A DNA stretch of 9,249 bases, from positions 1-9,249 of the forward strand of contig CAZDME010000051.1 of assembly GCA_964506785.1 (NCBI GenBank), in the 5' to 3' direction. The stretch is from CAZDME01 sp964506785 [NCBI: uncultured bacterium] (GTDB lineage: Bacteria; CAZDME01; JAYEMH01). The notes beneath the pieces were generated by a model, which was not told the origin of the DNA, did not search any database, and saw nothing but the letters and a program-made list of their open reading frames with translations. Positions 1 through 7,390 of the stretch are shown here, in pieces. Made by a program: the position numbers and the translations under genes. The stretch's first letter is position 1. Every line of letters starts with the position of its first letter.

Positions 1-49
1 ACATCCAAGGAGGGAAGAAAATTATTATCAATTCCATATAAGTAAAATT

Positions 50-487
50 ATGAATCTGCCTCGTCCGATTCCTAGTGTAAGGAAGAGAAAAATTGTCCAT
101 ATCCCAACAACCCTCCATAAATTATTTACTGCTCAGGAAATAAACGATTTATACCATACCAGCCCTTTGGAAGAGAAAATGTACAAGGCTTTAAAAAGAA
201 GAAAAATTAGTGCTGAAAGACAACTGTATGTCCATTTGAATGAGCAAGTTTATTACTTGGATTTTTGTATATTCTGTCAAAAGGCAAATATCGATTTAGA
301 ATGTGACGGCGAGAGATATCACATTTTGCCTCAAGCTTTTACTAAGGACCGCATTCGTAATAATCAACTGAATAGTTTTGGCTGGCATGTTTTAAGATTT
401 TCTAGTACCGAGATTAATAGAAATATAAAAAATTGTTTAGCCACAGTTGGGCGAACTATACATACTTTGAGTGGGTTGAAAGCATAA
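50..487 (+). CDS. DUF559/Vsr-like PD-(D/E)XK endonuclease-fold protein
   Basis: Small protein of 145 residues from this ATG, with the layout of the DUF559 family (fold related to very-short-patch-repair and other PD-(D/E)XK nucleases). Visible landmarks are the helix-start motif SPLEE at 38-42 (Glu41), YYLDF at 68-72 with Asp71 as probable metal ligand, the strand DLECDGERYH at 82-91 with the E-x-D pair Glu84/Asp86, basic residues in KDRIRNNQL at 99-107, and the terminal strand GWHVLRF at 111-117. The family is thought to cut or bind DNA, but its cellular role is largely undefined. The start is uncertain. The frame stays open upstream to the window edge. The best Shine-Dalgarno-like run (AAGGAGG at 7-13) lies about 36 bases before this ATG, too far to serve it, and no in-frame start follows it at normal spacing. 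The gene may therefore begin outside the window. Confidence 0.8.
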   Translation: MNLPRPIPSVRKRKIVHIPTTLHKLFTAQEINDLYHTSPLEEKMYKALKRRKISAERQLYVHLNEQVYYLDFCIFCQKANIDLECDGERYHILPQAFTKDRIRNNQLNSFGWHVLRFSSTEINRNIKNCLATVGRTIHTLSGLKA

Positions 488-553
488 AGGGGCGATTAAA
501 AACGGCACATTTTGGTTAACGATAAACTTCGCGAAAGACTTACTGCAATATTC

Positions 554-820
554 ATGCCTTGGTATGTTTATATAATCCAGTGCCGCGATAAAACCTTATA
601 CACCGGAATAACCAAAGATTTAAAGCGCCGGATTGAAGCTCACAACAAAGGTAAAGCTTCTCGATATACTAAATATCGTCACCCGGTAAGACTGCTTCAT
701 TCTGAAAGATATTTTACTAGGTCCGAAGCGCTTAAAAGAGAGGTCTGCATTAAGGGTTTTACTCGGGTAAAAAAATTATCCCTTATTTCACTAAAAAGGC
801 CTTTTACCTCGCAAGGATAA
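554..820 (+). CDS. GIY-YIG domain protein (UPF0213/YhbQ-like)
   Basis: Single-domain GIY-YIG nuclease-superfamily protein of 88 residues. From ATG 554 it opens MPWYVYIIQC, exactly where family members usually begin. The two signature blocks are YVY at 4-6 and YTGIT at 16-20. They are followed by DLKRRIEAHN at 22-31 carrying the conserved Arg, then EALKRE at 58-63 with the candidate metal-binding Glu, and the family's usual IKGF...KKL tail at 66-75. A longer frame begins at a TTG (512), but its 14 extra residues lie before the domain and have no good ribosome site, so I prefer 554; the site before 554 is also weak. Stand-alone proteins of this type are common and mostly uncharacterised; DNA processing or repair is inferred from the fold. 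It follows the DUF559 gene by 66 bp, giving two nuclease folds side by side. Confidence 0.85.
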   Translation: MPWYVYIIQCRDKTLYTGITKDLKRRIEAHNKGKASRYTKYRHPVRLLHSERYFTRSEALKREVCIKGFTRVKKLSLISLKRPFTSQG

Positions 821-830
821 ATTTTGAAGG

Positions 831-983
831 ATGAATACGAGAGATAATAAGGCAGAAATATCGCTTATTTTTGAAGTCGAGCGAATCCTTGGCTTACAGA
901 AACCTTCTTTTTTGCCGGAGAAGCTTCGGCGGCCGCAAACACCAAAAAGGATTATACCCAGGGAGAGATTTCCGAATAGATAA
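831..983 (+). CDS. Doubtful 50-residue ORF in the 821-1018 gap
   Basis: The 198-bp gap between the GIY-YIG gene and the DUF5674 gene contains one ATG-initiated frame of 50 codons (begins MNTRDNKAEI, ends RERFPNR). It is basic and proline-rich in its second half (LQKPSFLPEKLRRPQTPKR). A purine run AAGGA at 813-817 lies 13 bases ahead of the ATG. A longer opposite-strand frame also crosses this gap and runs into the neighbouring genes. I recognise no family in either. It may be a non-coding spacer, a decayed gene end or a real small protein. Otherwise I see no RNA gene, convincing promoter or terminator in the gap. Confidence 0.2.
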   Translation: MNTRDNKAEISLIFEVERILGLQKPSFLPEKLRRPQTPKRIIPRERFPNR

Positions 984-1018
984 AAAGGCTTTTCAAAACT
1001 TGGCTTTACACTTTTGCG

Positions 1019-1375
1019 ATGGACATTAAAATCATAAAAAATAAAATATCCCTGCCGGCACTTAAGGAAATTGCCCGGGTTAACTACGGCAATATGGTTA
1101 AAGGGGTGGTTGATCTCCAATTGAAATTTCTAGCCCTGGGAGGAGAACTCCATGCAGATGCAGAAGCCCTTTTGATTCAAGAAGGCTCTCAGCAGAAAAA
1201 TCTCTGGGGTTTTAATATTTATCCCGATAAACCGGATGATGAAAGGATAGAATATACTTCTTTGATTAATATACGGCCGTCGCAGGGAAATCTTTCTTTA
1301 GAGATTAAAAATGACGATTTAAGGGCCCGAATGCGGCAAATCATTGCCTCCCTGATAGAAGGTAAAAATGGATAA
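1019..1375 (+). CDS. DUF5674 family protein
   Basis: A 118-residue soluble protein matching what I know of DUF5674, a family of unknown function. The N-terminal MDIKIIKNKISLPALKEIA is followed by three highly family-like blocks: GGELHADAE at 41-49, LWGFNIYPD at 62-70 and SLINIRPSQGN at 81-91. A short helical C-terminus (LRARMRQIIASLI) ends it. There is no signal peptide or membrane segment, so it is probably cytoplasmic. The ATG sits where the family normally starts, and no other in-frame start lies between it and an upstream stop at 977, although no clear ribosome site precedes it. Its last 8 bases overlap the next gene (start ATG inside the stop region), implying coupled translation. Conserved His and acidic residues could bind metal or act catalytically; that is only a guess. 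Confidence 0.85.
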   Translation: MDIKIIKNKISLPALKEIARVNYGNMVKGVVDLQLKFLALGGELHADAEALLIQEGSQQKNLWGFNIYPDKPDDERIEYTSLINIRPSQGNLSLEIKNDDLRARMRQIIASLIEGKNG

Positions 1376-1682
1376 GGATACCTGGTTTAAGCTTACCCCA
1401 GGCCAGCAGTTAGGAAATATTGGCAGTGAAATTGCCCGTGCCCGTCATTGGGATACTCACAAAGATTATTCAAATCGCCAGGAAGCATTAAAACGGGCTT
1501 TGGGACTGTTTGATTTAACATTGGATGATCGCCGCTGGGGAGCGGGCCTAAAAGAGATTGCCCGTTTTCGTGAGGTTGTCGCCGCCTGGTTTTCTGGCCA
1601 ATCATTCTTTGACATTCCGCTAAAAAGTCTCGAAGATTATTGTGTTAATTTTGTTATTCAAAAAAAATATAACCCGGAGTAA
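1368..1682 (+). CDS. Conserved hypothetical protein (TPGQQLGNIGSE type)
   Basis: A 104-residue, mainly helical, cytoplasmic protein. I recognise the pattern (LTPGQQLGNIGSEIARA at 9-25, then ALKRALGLFDLTLDD at 40-54, RRW and LKEIARFREVVAAWF) from small conserved proteins in candidate-phylum genomes, but it has no assigned function that I know. The C-terminal part includes an aromatic helix (LEDYCVNFVIQKKY). Its ATG lies within the end of the DUF5674 gene and is preceded by GAAGGT at 1358-1363 at 5-base spacing, a good ribosome site that supports this start. The stop is 6 bp before the TolC-like gene, so it is probably co-transcribed with the exporter. Whether it is functionally linked to it is unknown. 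Confidence 0.75.
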   Translation: MDKDTWFKLTPGQQLGNIGSEIARARHWDTHKDYSNRQEALKRALGLFDLTLDDRRWGAGLKEIARFREVVAAWFSGQSFFDIPLKSLEDYCVNFVIQKKYNPE

Positions 1683-1688
1683 AATTCC

Positions 1689-3023
1689 ATGATTGGCAAA
1701 ATTTTTAAAAAAACCGATAAAATGGCAAGAATCGTAAAATTTTTCCTTATATGTTCGTTTCTTTTATCTTTCCTGGTGAATAAGGCCGGGGCGGAGGAGA
1801 AATCCGCCCCGCTTGATAAAGAAGCGCCCCTGGAGATTACCTGGGAAGAATGTCTCCGCCAGGCACGGCAGAATCATCCCGATATAATCGCCGAACTTGA
1901 AAAAGTAAAACAGGCCGGGGCAAATAAAGCCATTGCCGTATCCGGGGTTTTACCTCAAATAAGCACCAGCCTTTCTGAAAGGACTTCAGAAACATCCACT
2001 AAAGATAAAAGCGATACCTATTCATACAGCATCAGCGGGAGCCAGTTGCTATTCGACGGATTCAAAACCTCTTATGATATCGCCTCTGCTTCGGAGGATA
2101 TAAAATCAGCTCGATATAGTCTGGCGGTAACTTCATCCAATGTCAGATTGAGATTAAGAACGGCTTTTGTCCGGCTTTTAAGGGCCCAGGCACTTTTAAA
2201 TATTACCGAAGATATTGCCGGCCGCCGCCGGAAAAACTTGGAGTTGGTAGAATTGCGTTATGAAGCCGGCCGAGAACATAGAGGTTCTCTCCTAACCGCT
2301 CAAGCCGATTTGGCTGAGGCTTCATTTGAAGTAACTCAGGCCGGACGGAATATTGATTTAGCCCAAAGGCAATTGACCAAGGAATTGGGGCGGACTCACC
2401 TCATTCCCATTAAAGCCAAAGGGGATTTAAAAATTAAAGATAGCCTTCGGGAAAAACCTGATTTCGAGCGTTTGTCTGAAAGCATTCCTTTCCTCAAGGA
2501 GCTTATTGCCCGCAAAGAAGCGGCTCGATTCGATTTGGAATCGGCTAAGGCTGATTTCTTTCCTGAGGTTTATGCCAATGCTTCAGCCGGGAGAAGCGAT
2601 TCCAACTGGCCTCCGGATAAAGACGAATGGTCGGTTGGAGCCAGCCTTTCTTTTCCTTTATTCGAAGGTGGTTCTCGAATTGCCAGGGTTTCCAAAAGCA
2701 AATCTGCCTTCAATCAGGCCGAGGCGGACAAAAGAAGCGGCCGGGACAGCCTTATTTTAACCCTGGAGGAAACCTGGATAGACCTGCAGGATGCCATAGA
2801 CAAGCTCATCGTCCAGCAAAAGTTTTTGGAGGCATCGAAGGAACGCGCCAGGATAGCCCAGGCCCAGTATTCCACCGGCCTTATTTCATTCGATAACTGG
2901 ATAATAATTGAAGATGATTTAGTTAGAGATAAAAAATCTTTGTTAGATGCTCAGGCTAATCTCTTGATTGCCGAGGCTAACTGGATTCAGGCAAAGGGAG
3001 GTACATTAGATGACCAGGAATAA
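1689..3023 (+). CDS. TolC family outer-membrane efflux protein
   Basis: Outer-membrane channel of a tripartite exporter, 444 residues, the usual TolC-family length. It starts with a basic stretch and a hydrophobic signal segment (about residues 15-31) with a likely cleavage site around Ala33-Gly-Ala35. The mature part shows the duplicated outer-membrane-efflux fold: long helices (LEITWEECLRQARQNHPDI at 48-66, opening the first repeat) and two beta-barrel regions. One is YSYSISGSQLLFDG at 111-124, the other WSVGASLSFPLFEGGSR at 314-330; both carry the characteristic L-F-x-G turn. The ATG at 1689 has GGAG at 1676-1679 at good spacing; a second ATG at 1722 would also leave a signal peptide but lacks a ribosome site. 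It starts 6 bp after the previous stop and overlaps the adaptor gene by 14 bp. The substrate cannot be inferred. Confidence 0.93.
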   Translation: MIGKIFKKTDKMARIVKFFLICSFLLSFLVNKAGAEEKSAPLDKEAPLEITWEECLRQARQNHPDIIAELEKVKQAGANKAIAVSGVLPQISTSLSERTSETSTKDKSDTYSYSISGSQLLFDGFKTSYDIASASEDIKSARYSLAVTSSNVRLRLRTAFVRLLRAQALLNITEDIAGRRRKNLELVELRYEAGREHRGSLLTAQADLAEASFEVTQAGRNIDLAQRQLTKELGRTHLIPIKAKGDLKIKDSLREKPDFERLSESIPFLKELIARKEAARFDLESAKADFFPEVYANASAGRSDSNWPPDKDEWSVGASLSFPLFEGGSRIARVSKSKSAFNQAEADKRSGRDSLILTLEETWIDLQDAIDKLIVQQKFLEASKERARIAQAQYSTGLISFDNWIIIEDDLVRDKKSLLDAQANLLIAEANWIQAKGGTLDDQE

Positions 3024-3978
3024 AAAATGGAGCCTTTATCTTATCTTAGTGATTATAGCCGTGGTCTCAATTAGTTTAATAATCAGGATGAAGAAAAATA
3101 AGGTTTCTCCCGAGGTTATCCGGGAGATAACCCCCGTTTATGGCAGTATCCAGACCTTTATCTCCACCACCGGTACCGTTAAGCCGCAGAATCGCCTGGA
3201 GATAAAACCGCCGATTAGCGGCCGAATTGAAGAGGTTAAAGTTTTAGAGGGTGAGAAAGTGAAGACTGGCGATATTCTTGCCTGGATGAGTTCCACCGAA
3301 AGAGCCGCTCTTTTAGATGCGGCCCGAGCCCAGGGTGAAAAAAGCTTGGCTTATTGGCAGGAAACTTATAAACCTACACCTTTAATTGCCCCTATTAACA
3401 GCGAGGTTATCGTCCGGGCGGTTGAACCCGGCCAGACAGTTTCTTCGTCTGATGTCGTTGTTGTCTTATCGGATCGTCTCATTGTCAAGGCGCAGGTTGA
3501 TGAAACCGATATTGGCAAGGTAAAGGTCGGCCAGATGGCCTTAATCAGCCTGGATGCCTATCCGCAGGTAAAGGTAAAGGCCAAGGTTGACCATGTTTCC
3601 TATGAATCAGATATTATCAATAACGTTACCATTTACGAAGTCGATATCCTTCCCGAAAAAGCGCCTGAGGTATTTCGCTCGGGGATGAGTGCTAATGTGG
3701 ATATTATTGAAAAAGACAAAGAGAACATTTTAGTTATTCCCCTGGCCGCCGTCAGCCATGATAAAAAGGACAATTTTGTTCTTTTAAGCCAGGGAAAGCT
3801 TAAAAAACCCCGCAAACATAAAATCGAAATCGGCATTTCCGACGATAAAAATGTCGAGATTATTTCCGGCCTTGAAGAAAAAGATAAAATAATTATAGAA
3901 ACCCAGCAGTACCTGCCTTCAAAAAACAGCGCCTCTGGCGGAAGTCCTTTTATGCCTATGGGCAGAAAGAAGCGATAA
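3010..3978 (+). CDS. HlyD/MacA-like membrane-fusion adaptor with very short hairpin
   Basis: Periplasmic adaptor expected to link the MacB-like transporter to the TolC-like channel; 322 residues. An N-terminal membrane anchor lies at about 9-26 and no lipobox is seen. The two lipoyl half-motifs are at about 66-93 (PPISGRIEEVKVLEGEKVKTGD) and 125-155 (LIAPINSEVIVRAVEPGQTV). A beta-barrel domain follows at about 157-235 and a membrane-proximal domain to about 300, with a Gly/Ser/Pro and basic tail. The segment between the lipoyl halves, normally a long alpha-helical hairpin, is only about 31 residues (94-124), so the protein is shorter than E. coli MacA. The reading frame is intact and related short-hairpin adaptors exist, so this looks like a variant rather than damage. 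GGGAGGT at 2996-3002, inside the end of the tolC-like gene, supports the start. Confidence 0.9.
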   Translation: MTRNKKWSLYLILVIIAVVSISLIIRMKKNKVSPEVIREITPVYGSIQTFISTTGTVKPQNRLEIKPPISGRIEEVKVLEGEKVKTGDILAWMSSTERAALLDAARAQGEKSLAYWQETYKPTPLIAPINSEVIVRAVEPGQTVSSSDVVVVLSDRLIVKAQVDETDIGKVKVGQMALISLDAYPQVKVKAKVDHVSYESDIINNVTIYEVDILPEKAPEVFRSGMSANVDIIEKDKENILVIPLAAVSHDKKDNFVLLSQGKLKKPRKHKIEIGISDDKNVEIISGLEEKDKIIIETQQYLPSKNSASGGSPFMPMGRKKR

Positions 3979-4040
3979 GATAGCTTCATTTATCCGCTTT
4001 TATATTTATCTTCTGCCCGGAGGGAAAGGCGCAAAAAAAT

Positions 4041-6005
4041 ATGATAGAATTAAAAAATGTCAGCAAGACCTATCAGATGGGTAAGGTAGGGGTGCATGCC
4101 CTCGGTAATGTTTCTTTGAAGATTACCCCCGGAGAATTTATTGCCATTATCGGCCCTTCCGGTTCGGGGAAATCCACCCTCCTTCATATCTTAAGTTTTT
4201 TAGACAGGCCCGATTCCGGCTCATACCATTTATGGGGCAAGGAAATAAATAAACTTAGCGATGATGAATTAGCTGTTTTAAGGAATCGTTTGGTTGGTTT
4301 TGTTTTTCAGCAGTTTCATCTCCTCCCCAGGATAACCGCTCAGGAAAATGCCGAGCTTCCTTTGGTTTATGCCGGCAAGCGCCATCTTAAGGAGAAGGCC
4401 CTGGAAAAAATTAAAGAAGTTGGTCTCATCCATAGAGCTTCTCATCGGCCCAATGAACTTTCCGGGGGTGAGCAGCAACGGATTGCCATTGCCCGTTCTT
4501 TGGTAAACGAGCCATTAATTATCTTGGCTGATGAGCCGACCGGCAATCTCGATAGCAAAAGTGAAGAAGAAATAATCTCGATTTTAGAGGATTTGAATCA
4601 AAAGGGCAAAACGGTTATCATGGTCACCCATGAAAAGGAAATTGCCGAAAAGGCCAAAAGGGTTATTTCTATGCGTGATGGCCGGGTTATCTCTGATGAA
4701 ATAATCAAAAGAGATTTAGCCAGGCCCTTGCAAACTTCTACCGCCCCATCCACGGATAATATTTTATCCCAATCGCATTTAAAGGTAGGGAAAGCTGAGT
4801 TTATCGACCATATCCGTCAGGCCATTCACGCTGTTTTTTCCCATAAAATGCGCTCCATTCTTTCTATGCTGGGTATTCTTATCGGCGTTACCGCCGTCAT
4901 TGCTATGCTCGCTCTGGGTCAGGGGGCCAAAGAATCTATTTCACAAAGGTTGGCTTCTTTAGGTTCGAACCTTTTGATGGTCAGGCCCGGTTCCCGCCAG
5001 ATGAGCGGTATCTCTTTAGAGGCCGGTTCGGTTACCCGCTTTACCATGAAGGATGCAGACTCTATCGCTAATCTGCCTCAGGTAAAAAGGGTTTCTTCGG
5101 CGGTTAGCGGCCGGGCTCAGCTTGTTTATGGCAATAAAAACTGGAATACCCAGGTTCAGGGCACCGGAGTGGATTATGCCCCGATGCGGGCCGCAGTCCC
5201 CACTATTGGCCGGTTTTTTACTGAAAAAGAGATGAAGATGCGCCAGAAGGTAGTCGTCCTGGGAACTACAATTGTTAAAGAACTTTTTGAAAATGCCAAT
5301 CCGGTTGGAGAGGTGATTAAAATAAACCGCATAAATTTCCGGGTAATTGGTGTTATGCCGGAGAAGGGTGCCGCCCATTGGCGTGACCAGGATGATTTAG
5401 TGGTTATTCCGGTAACCACGGCTATGTATCGGCTTTTAGGCAAGGAGTATGTCGATTCGATTGATGTCGAGGTAAAAGAGGCCGATTTAATGGATGCCGC
5501 TCAATCCTCAATCAGTAAACTTATTATCCAACGCCACCGGCTCAATGAAAAGCAAAAAGATTCATTTCAAATACGCAATATGGCTGAGATTCAGGAGACG
5601 ATAGAAAGTACTGCCCGGACAATGACCTGGCTTTTGGGCTCTATTGCCGCCATTTCTCTTTTGGTCGGTGGTATTGGTATAATGAACATTATGCTTGTCT
5701 CGGTCACCGAGCGCACCAGGGAAATAGGCCTGCGCAAGGCTCTTGGTGCCCGCCGCATAGATATTATGACTCAATTTCTTATTGAATCGGTTTTTTTGAC
5801 CTTTCTCGGCGGCATAGCTGGTATTGCCTTTGGTTTGGGTATTGCCTGGCTTATGGCTATTTTAGCTGGTTGGGCAACAAAGGTTTCCGCTTTTTCGGTT
5901 ATTCTGGCCACCACCTTTTCTATTGCTGTCGGTATAGGTTTCGGCCTTTGGCCGGCCCGTCAAGCAGCCAAACTCAATCCGATTGAGGCCTTAAGATACG
6001 AATAA
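4041..6005 (+). CDS. macB: MacB-like ABC exporter (fused ATPase and permease)
   Basis: ATP-driven inner-membrane component of a MacAB-type exporter; 654 residues, close to E. coli MacB. The N-terminal ATPase domain (1 to about 222) has Walker [10 protein letters not shown] at 38-46, Q-loop FQQF around 89-92, signature LSGGEQQ at 140-146, Walker B LIILADE at 159-165 with catalytic Glu165, a D-loop, and the switch His197 in VTHEK. A linker leads to the first membrane helix at about 272-293 ([18 protein letters not shown]). Next comes a large periplasmic MacB-type domain (about 295-520), then three helices beginning near 530, with the FtsX-like motif [15 protein letters not shown] and a conserved NPIEALRYE end. 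It lies 62 bp after the adaptor; GGAGGG (4019-4024) is rather far from the ATG and AAAGG (4025-4029) fits better. Substrates of this family include macrolides, lipopeptides and toxins; none is indicated here. Confidence 0.95.
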   Translation: MIELKNVSKTYQMGKVGVHALGNVSLKITPGEFIAIIGPSGSGKSTLLHILSFLDRPDSGSYHLWGKEINKLSDDELAVLRNRLVGFVFQQFHLLPRITAQENAELPLVYAGKRHLKEKALEKIKEVGLIHRASHRPNELSGGEQQRIAIARSLVNEPLIILADEPTGNLDSKSEEEIISILEDLNQKGKTVIMVTHEKEIAEKAKRVISMRDGRVISDEIIKRDLARPLQTSTAPSTDNILSQSHLKVGKAEFIDHIRQAIHAVFSHKMRSILSMLGILIGVTAVIAMLALGQGAKESISQRLASLGSNLLMVRPGSRQMSGISLEAGSVTRFTMKDADSIANLPQVKRVSSAVSGRAQLVYGNKNWNTQVQGTGVDYAPMRAAVPTIGRFFTEKEMKMRQKVVVLGTTIVKELFENANPVGEVIKINRINFRVIGVMPEKGAAHWRDQDDLVVIPVTTAMYRLLGKEYVDSIDVEVKEADLMDAAQSSISKLIIQRHRLNEKQKDSFQIRNMAEIQETIESTARTMTWLLGSIAAISLLVGGIGIMNIMLVSVTERTREIGLRKALGARRIDIMTQFLIESVFLTFLGGIAGIAFGLGIAWLMAILAGWATKVSAFSVILATTFSIAVGIGFGLWPARQAAKLNPIEALRYE

Positions 6006-6016
6006 TCCTAATTTTT

Positions 6017-7192
6017 ATGAGAAAACATAGACCTCTTCTTTTTTTTCTGGTCATTTTTTTCTTTTTCACCCTATTTACTCCCGTTTCTACGGCTAAAATC
6101 CTCTTTGGCCGCGATTATTATGACGCTCTCCATTATTTTATAAACCGGGCTGAAGACTCCGTTCTTGTTGCTATGTATTTTATTATTATTACCCCGGATG
6201 ATTCTGCCAACCCTATCAATCAGCTGGTTAACGATTTAATTAAGGCCAAAAAGCGGGGAGTAAAGGTAAAGGTGATTTTAGAGGATTCCAAACTCAAGGA
6301 AAGCCGCCTGGCTTACCGGGTTTTAAGAGAAAACAATATTCCGGTTTATTTTGACCGGCCCGGCCGACTTCTGCATTTAAAGGGGATAGTCATTGATGAA
6401 AAAATAATTTTTTTGGGTAGTGCCAACTGGTCCAGGGCGGCTCTCTTTGACAATTTTGAGGCTTCTTATTTTGACGATTCTCCTCAGGAAGTCCGCGCCT
6501 TTAAGGAATATATCGATGGCATCCCTTATCAAAAAGGGGATATTTTCTTGCCGGAGTCGGAGGGAATAACCCTGCCGGCTGAATTCCTTCTTTCCGTCCC
6601 TTCCGGCCGAATTCTCTTAAAGCGCGATGCTTTTAAGCAGTTTGACCTTTATCTCTTATTATTAAAAAAGGCTCAAATAAGCGGTGAAAGTTCCTTTAAG
6701 ATTGACTATGACCGTTTGGCTGAGGAGATGGGCTATACTCCTCCGGAGGAGCTGGGCCGTTACCGCAGCCTTCATGATTATTATTATGAAAGAATTCACC
6801 GAATCCTGAAAAAACTTGAAAAAAACAAGCTGATTAAGTATAAAAAGGGGGTAGTAAACCTAAAAAAACCGAAAGAAACATCGGAAAAACCGATAATTAT
6901 CCCTGATGAGTATTGGGAATATGACTATCCGCAAAGATTGTCTCTTCGGGCTAAGTATATGTATATGATTTCTCTCTATGAAGCCGGCCGTTCCAGCCGT
7001 TATCCCTTCTGGTTTCGCAGTCAGCAGGATATGTCCTCTTTTTTTGGCATAAGCGAGACGACCATCTCGCTGGGACTCCTGGAGCTGGAAGAAAAGGGGC
7101 TGATTGAGGTTACCCGGGATAAACCCACTCCGCCTGATTTTGCCGACCGCAAGGCCAACATCTACCGCCTGCTTCCTTTATCTGCGGAATAA
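6017..7192 (+). CDS. Exported phospholipase D-like protein fused to winged-helix-like domains
   Basis: A 391-residue protein. The N-terminus is a signal peptide or anchor: basic MRKHR, a Phe-rich hydrophobic core (7-20) and a plausible cleavage site at VSTA/K (23-27). A phospholipase D-superfamily domain covers about 28-170, with a single HKD motif: His120, Lys122, Asp127, then GSANWS at 134-139. One HKD motif suggests a homodimer, as in Nuc-type nucleases. After it come two segments resembling winged helix-turn-helix folds. The first is about 205-285 (RLAEEMGYT ... IHRILKKLEKNKLIKYKKG), the second about 305-388 (DMSSFFGISETTISLGLLELEEKGLIEVTRD). Nuclease activity on DNA at the envelope is one inference; lipid hydrolysis is another. 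It sits 11 bp after macB with no visible ribosome site, so translation may depend on coupling. The pairing of an export signal with DNA-binding-like domains is unusual. Confidence 0.85.
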   Translation: MRKHRPLLFFLVIFFFFTLFTPVSTAKILFGRDYYDALHYFINRAEDSVLVAMYFIIITPDDSANPINQLVNDLIKAKKRGVKVKVILEDSKLKESRLAYRVLRENNIPVYFDRPGRLLHLKGIVIDEKIIFLGSANWSRAALFDNFEASYFDDSPQEVRAFKEYIDGIPYQKGDIFLPESEGITLPAEFLLSVPSGRILLKRDAFKQFDLYLLLLKKAQISGESSFKIDYDRLAEEMGYTPPEELGRYRSLHDYYYERIHRILKKLEKNKLIKYKKGVVNLKKPKETSEKPIIIPDEYWEYDYPQRLSLRAKYMYMISLYEAGRSSRYPFWFRSQQDMSSFFGISETTISLGLLELEEKGLIEVTRDKPTPPDFADRKANIYRLLPLSAE

Positions 7193-7257
7193 TAGATTAC
7201 CTATCTTGCTAAAAATTAGTTATTATTTTAGTTGTCATTTGGAAATCGAGTTTCTGA

Positions 7258-7286
7258 TTGACAAAATAATGGTTATATGATATTGT
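7258..7286 (+). promoter_or_regulatory. Sigma70-like promoter ahead of hairpin element
   Basis: A perfect -35 hexamer TTGACA (7258-7263) is followed after exactly 17 bases by TATTGT (7281-7286, four of six consensus positions). An overlapping TATGAT at 7276-7281 is closer to consensus but only 12 bases from the -35. Transcription would begin near 7292 and meet the terminator at 7391-7426, giving an RNA of about 135 nt, or read through towards the small membrane-protein gene. The motif is read by eye and has no expression support. Confidence 0.5.
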
Positions 7287-7390
7287 TAAACTCAAGAAGT
7301 AAGTGTATAAGAGGTGTGTTTGAAGGGAGAACCTCCACTTTAAAACTAGCTAAGCTGGTTCTGAACCGGTTAAATGGGAAGGGAAAGTAA
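7277..7390 (+). CDS. Possible 37-residue ORF ending at the terminator
   Basis: ATG at 7277 opens a frame of 37 codons (MILLNSRSKC ... NRLNGKGK) whose TAA (7388-7390) directly abuts the terminator stem, as expected for a short gene. The product would be basic, with no membrane segment and no family I recognise. Against it: no ribosome site precedes this ATG, and the best -10 hexamer lies inside the frame, so the predicted transcript would start after the ATG. A GTG at 7316 with AGAGG (7309-7313) immediately before it could start a 24-residue version, but the spacing is too tight. It may simply be a chance frame in an RNA element. Confidence 0.18.
   Translation: MILLNSRSKCIRGVFEGRTSTLKLAKLVLNRLNGKGK

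Noticed and set aside
791-1120. Minus-strand 109-codon frame across the gap and the DUF5674 start
   Set aside because: It overlaps the ends of two well-supported + strand genes, has no recognisable domain and no supporting ribosome site; probably a shadow frame.
2506-2896. Two + strand frames inside the TolC-like gene
   Set aside because: They lie wholly within a strongly supported coding region in another frame and show no domain.
4962-4971. GGTTCGAACC, resembling a tRNA T-arm
   Set aside because: It lies inside macB coding sequence, and no acceptor, D or anticodon arms surround it.
7209-7231. CTAAAA...TTTTAG inverted repeat after the PLD gene as a terminator
   Set aside because: The six-pair stem is nearly all A-T with an 11-base loop and no following T-run, too weak to call.
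7353-7371. GGTTCTGAACC hairpin as a possible tRNA T-arm
   Set aside because: The loop is only three bases and no cloverleaf can be assembled; treated as hairpin 2 of the RNA element.
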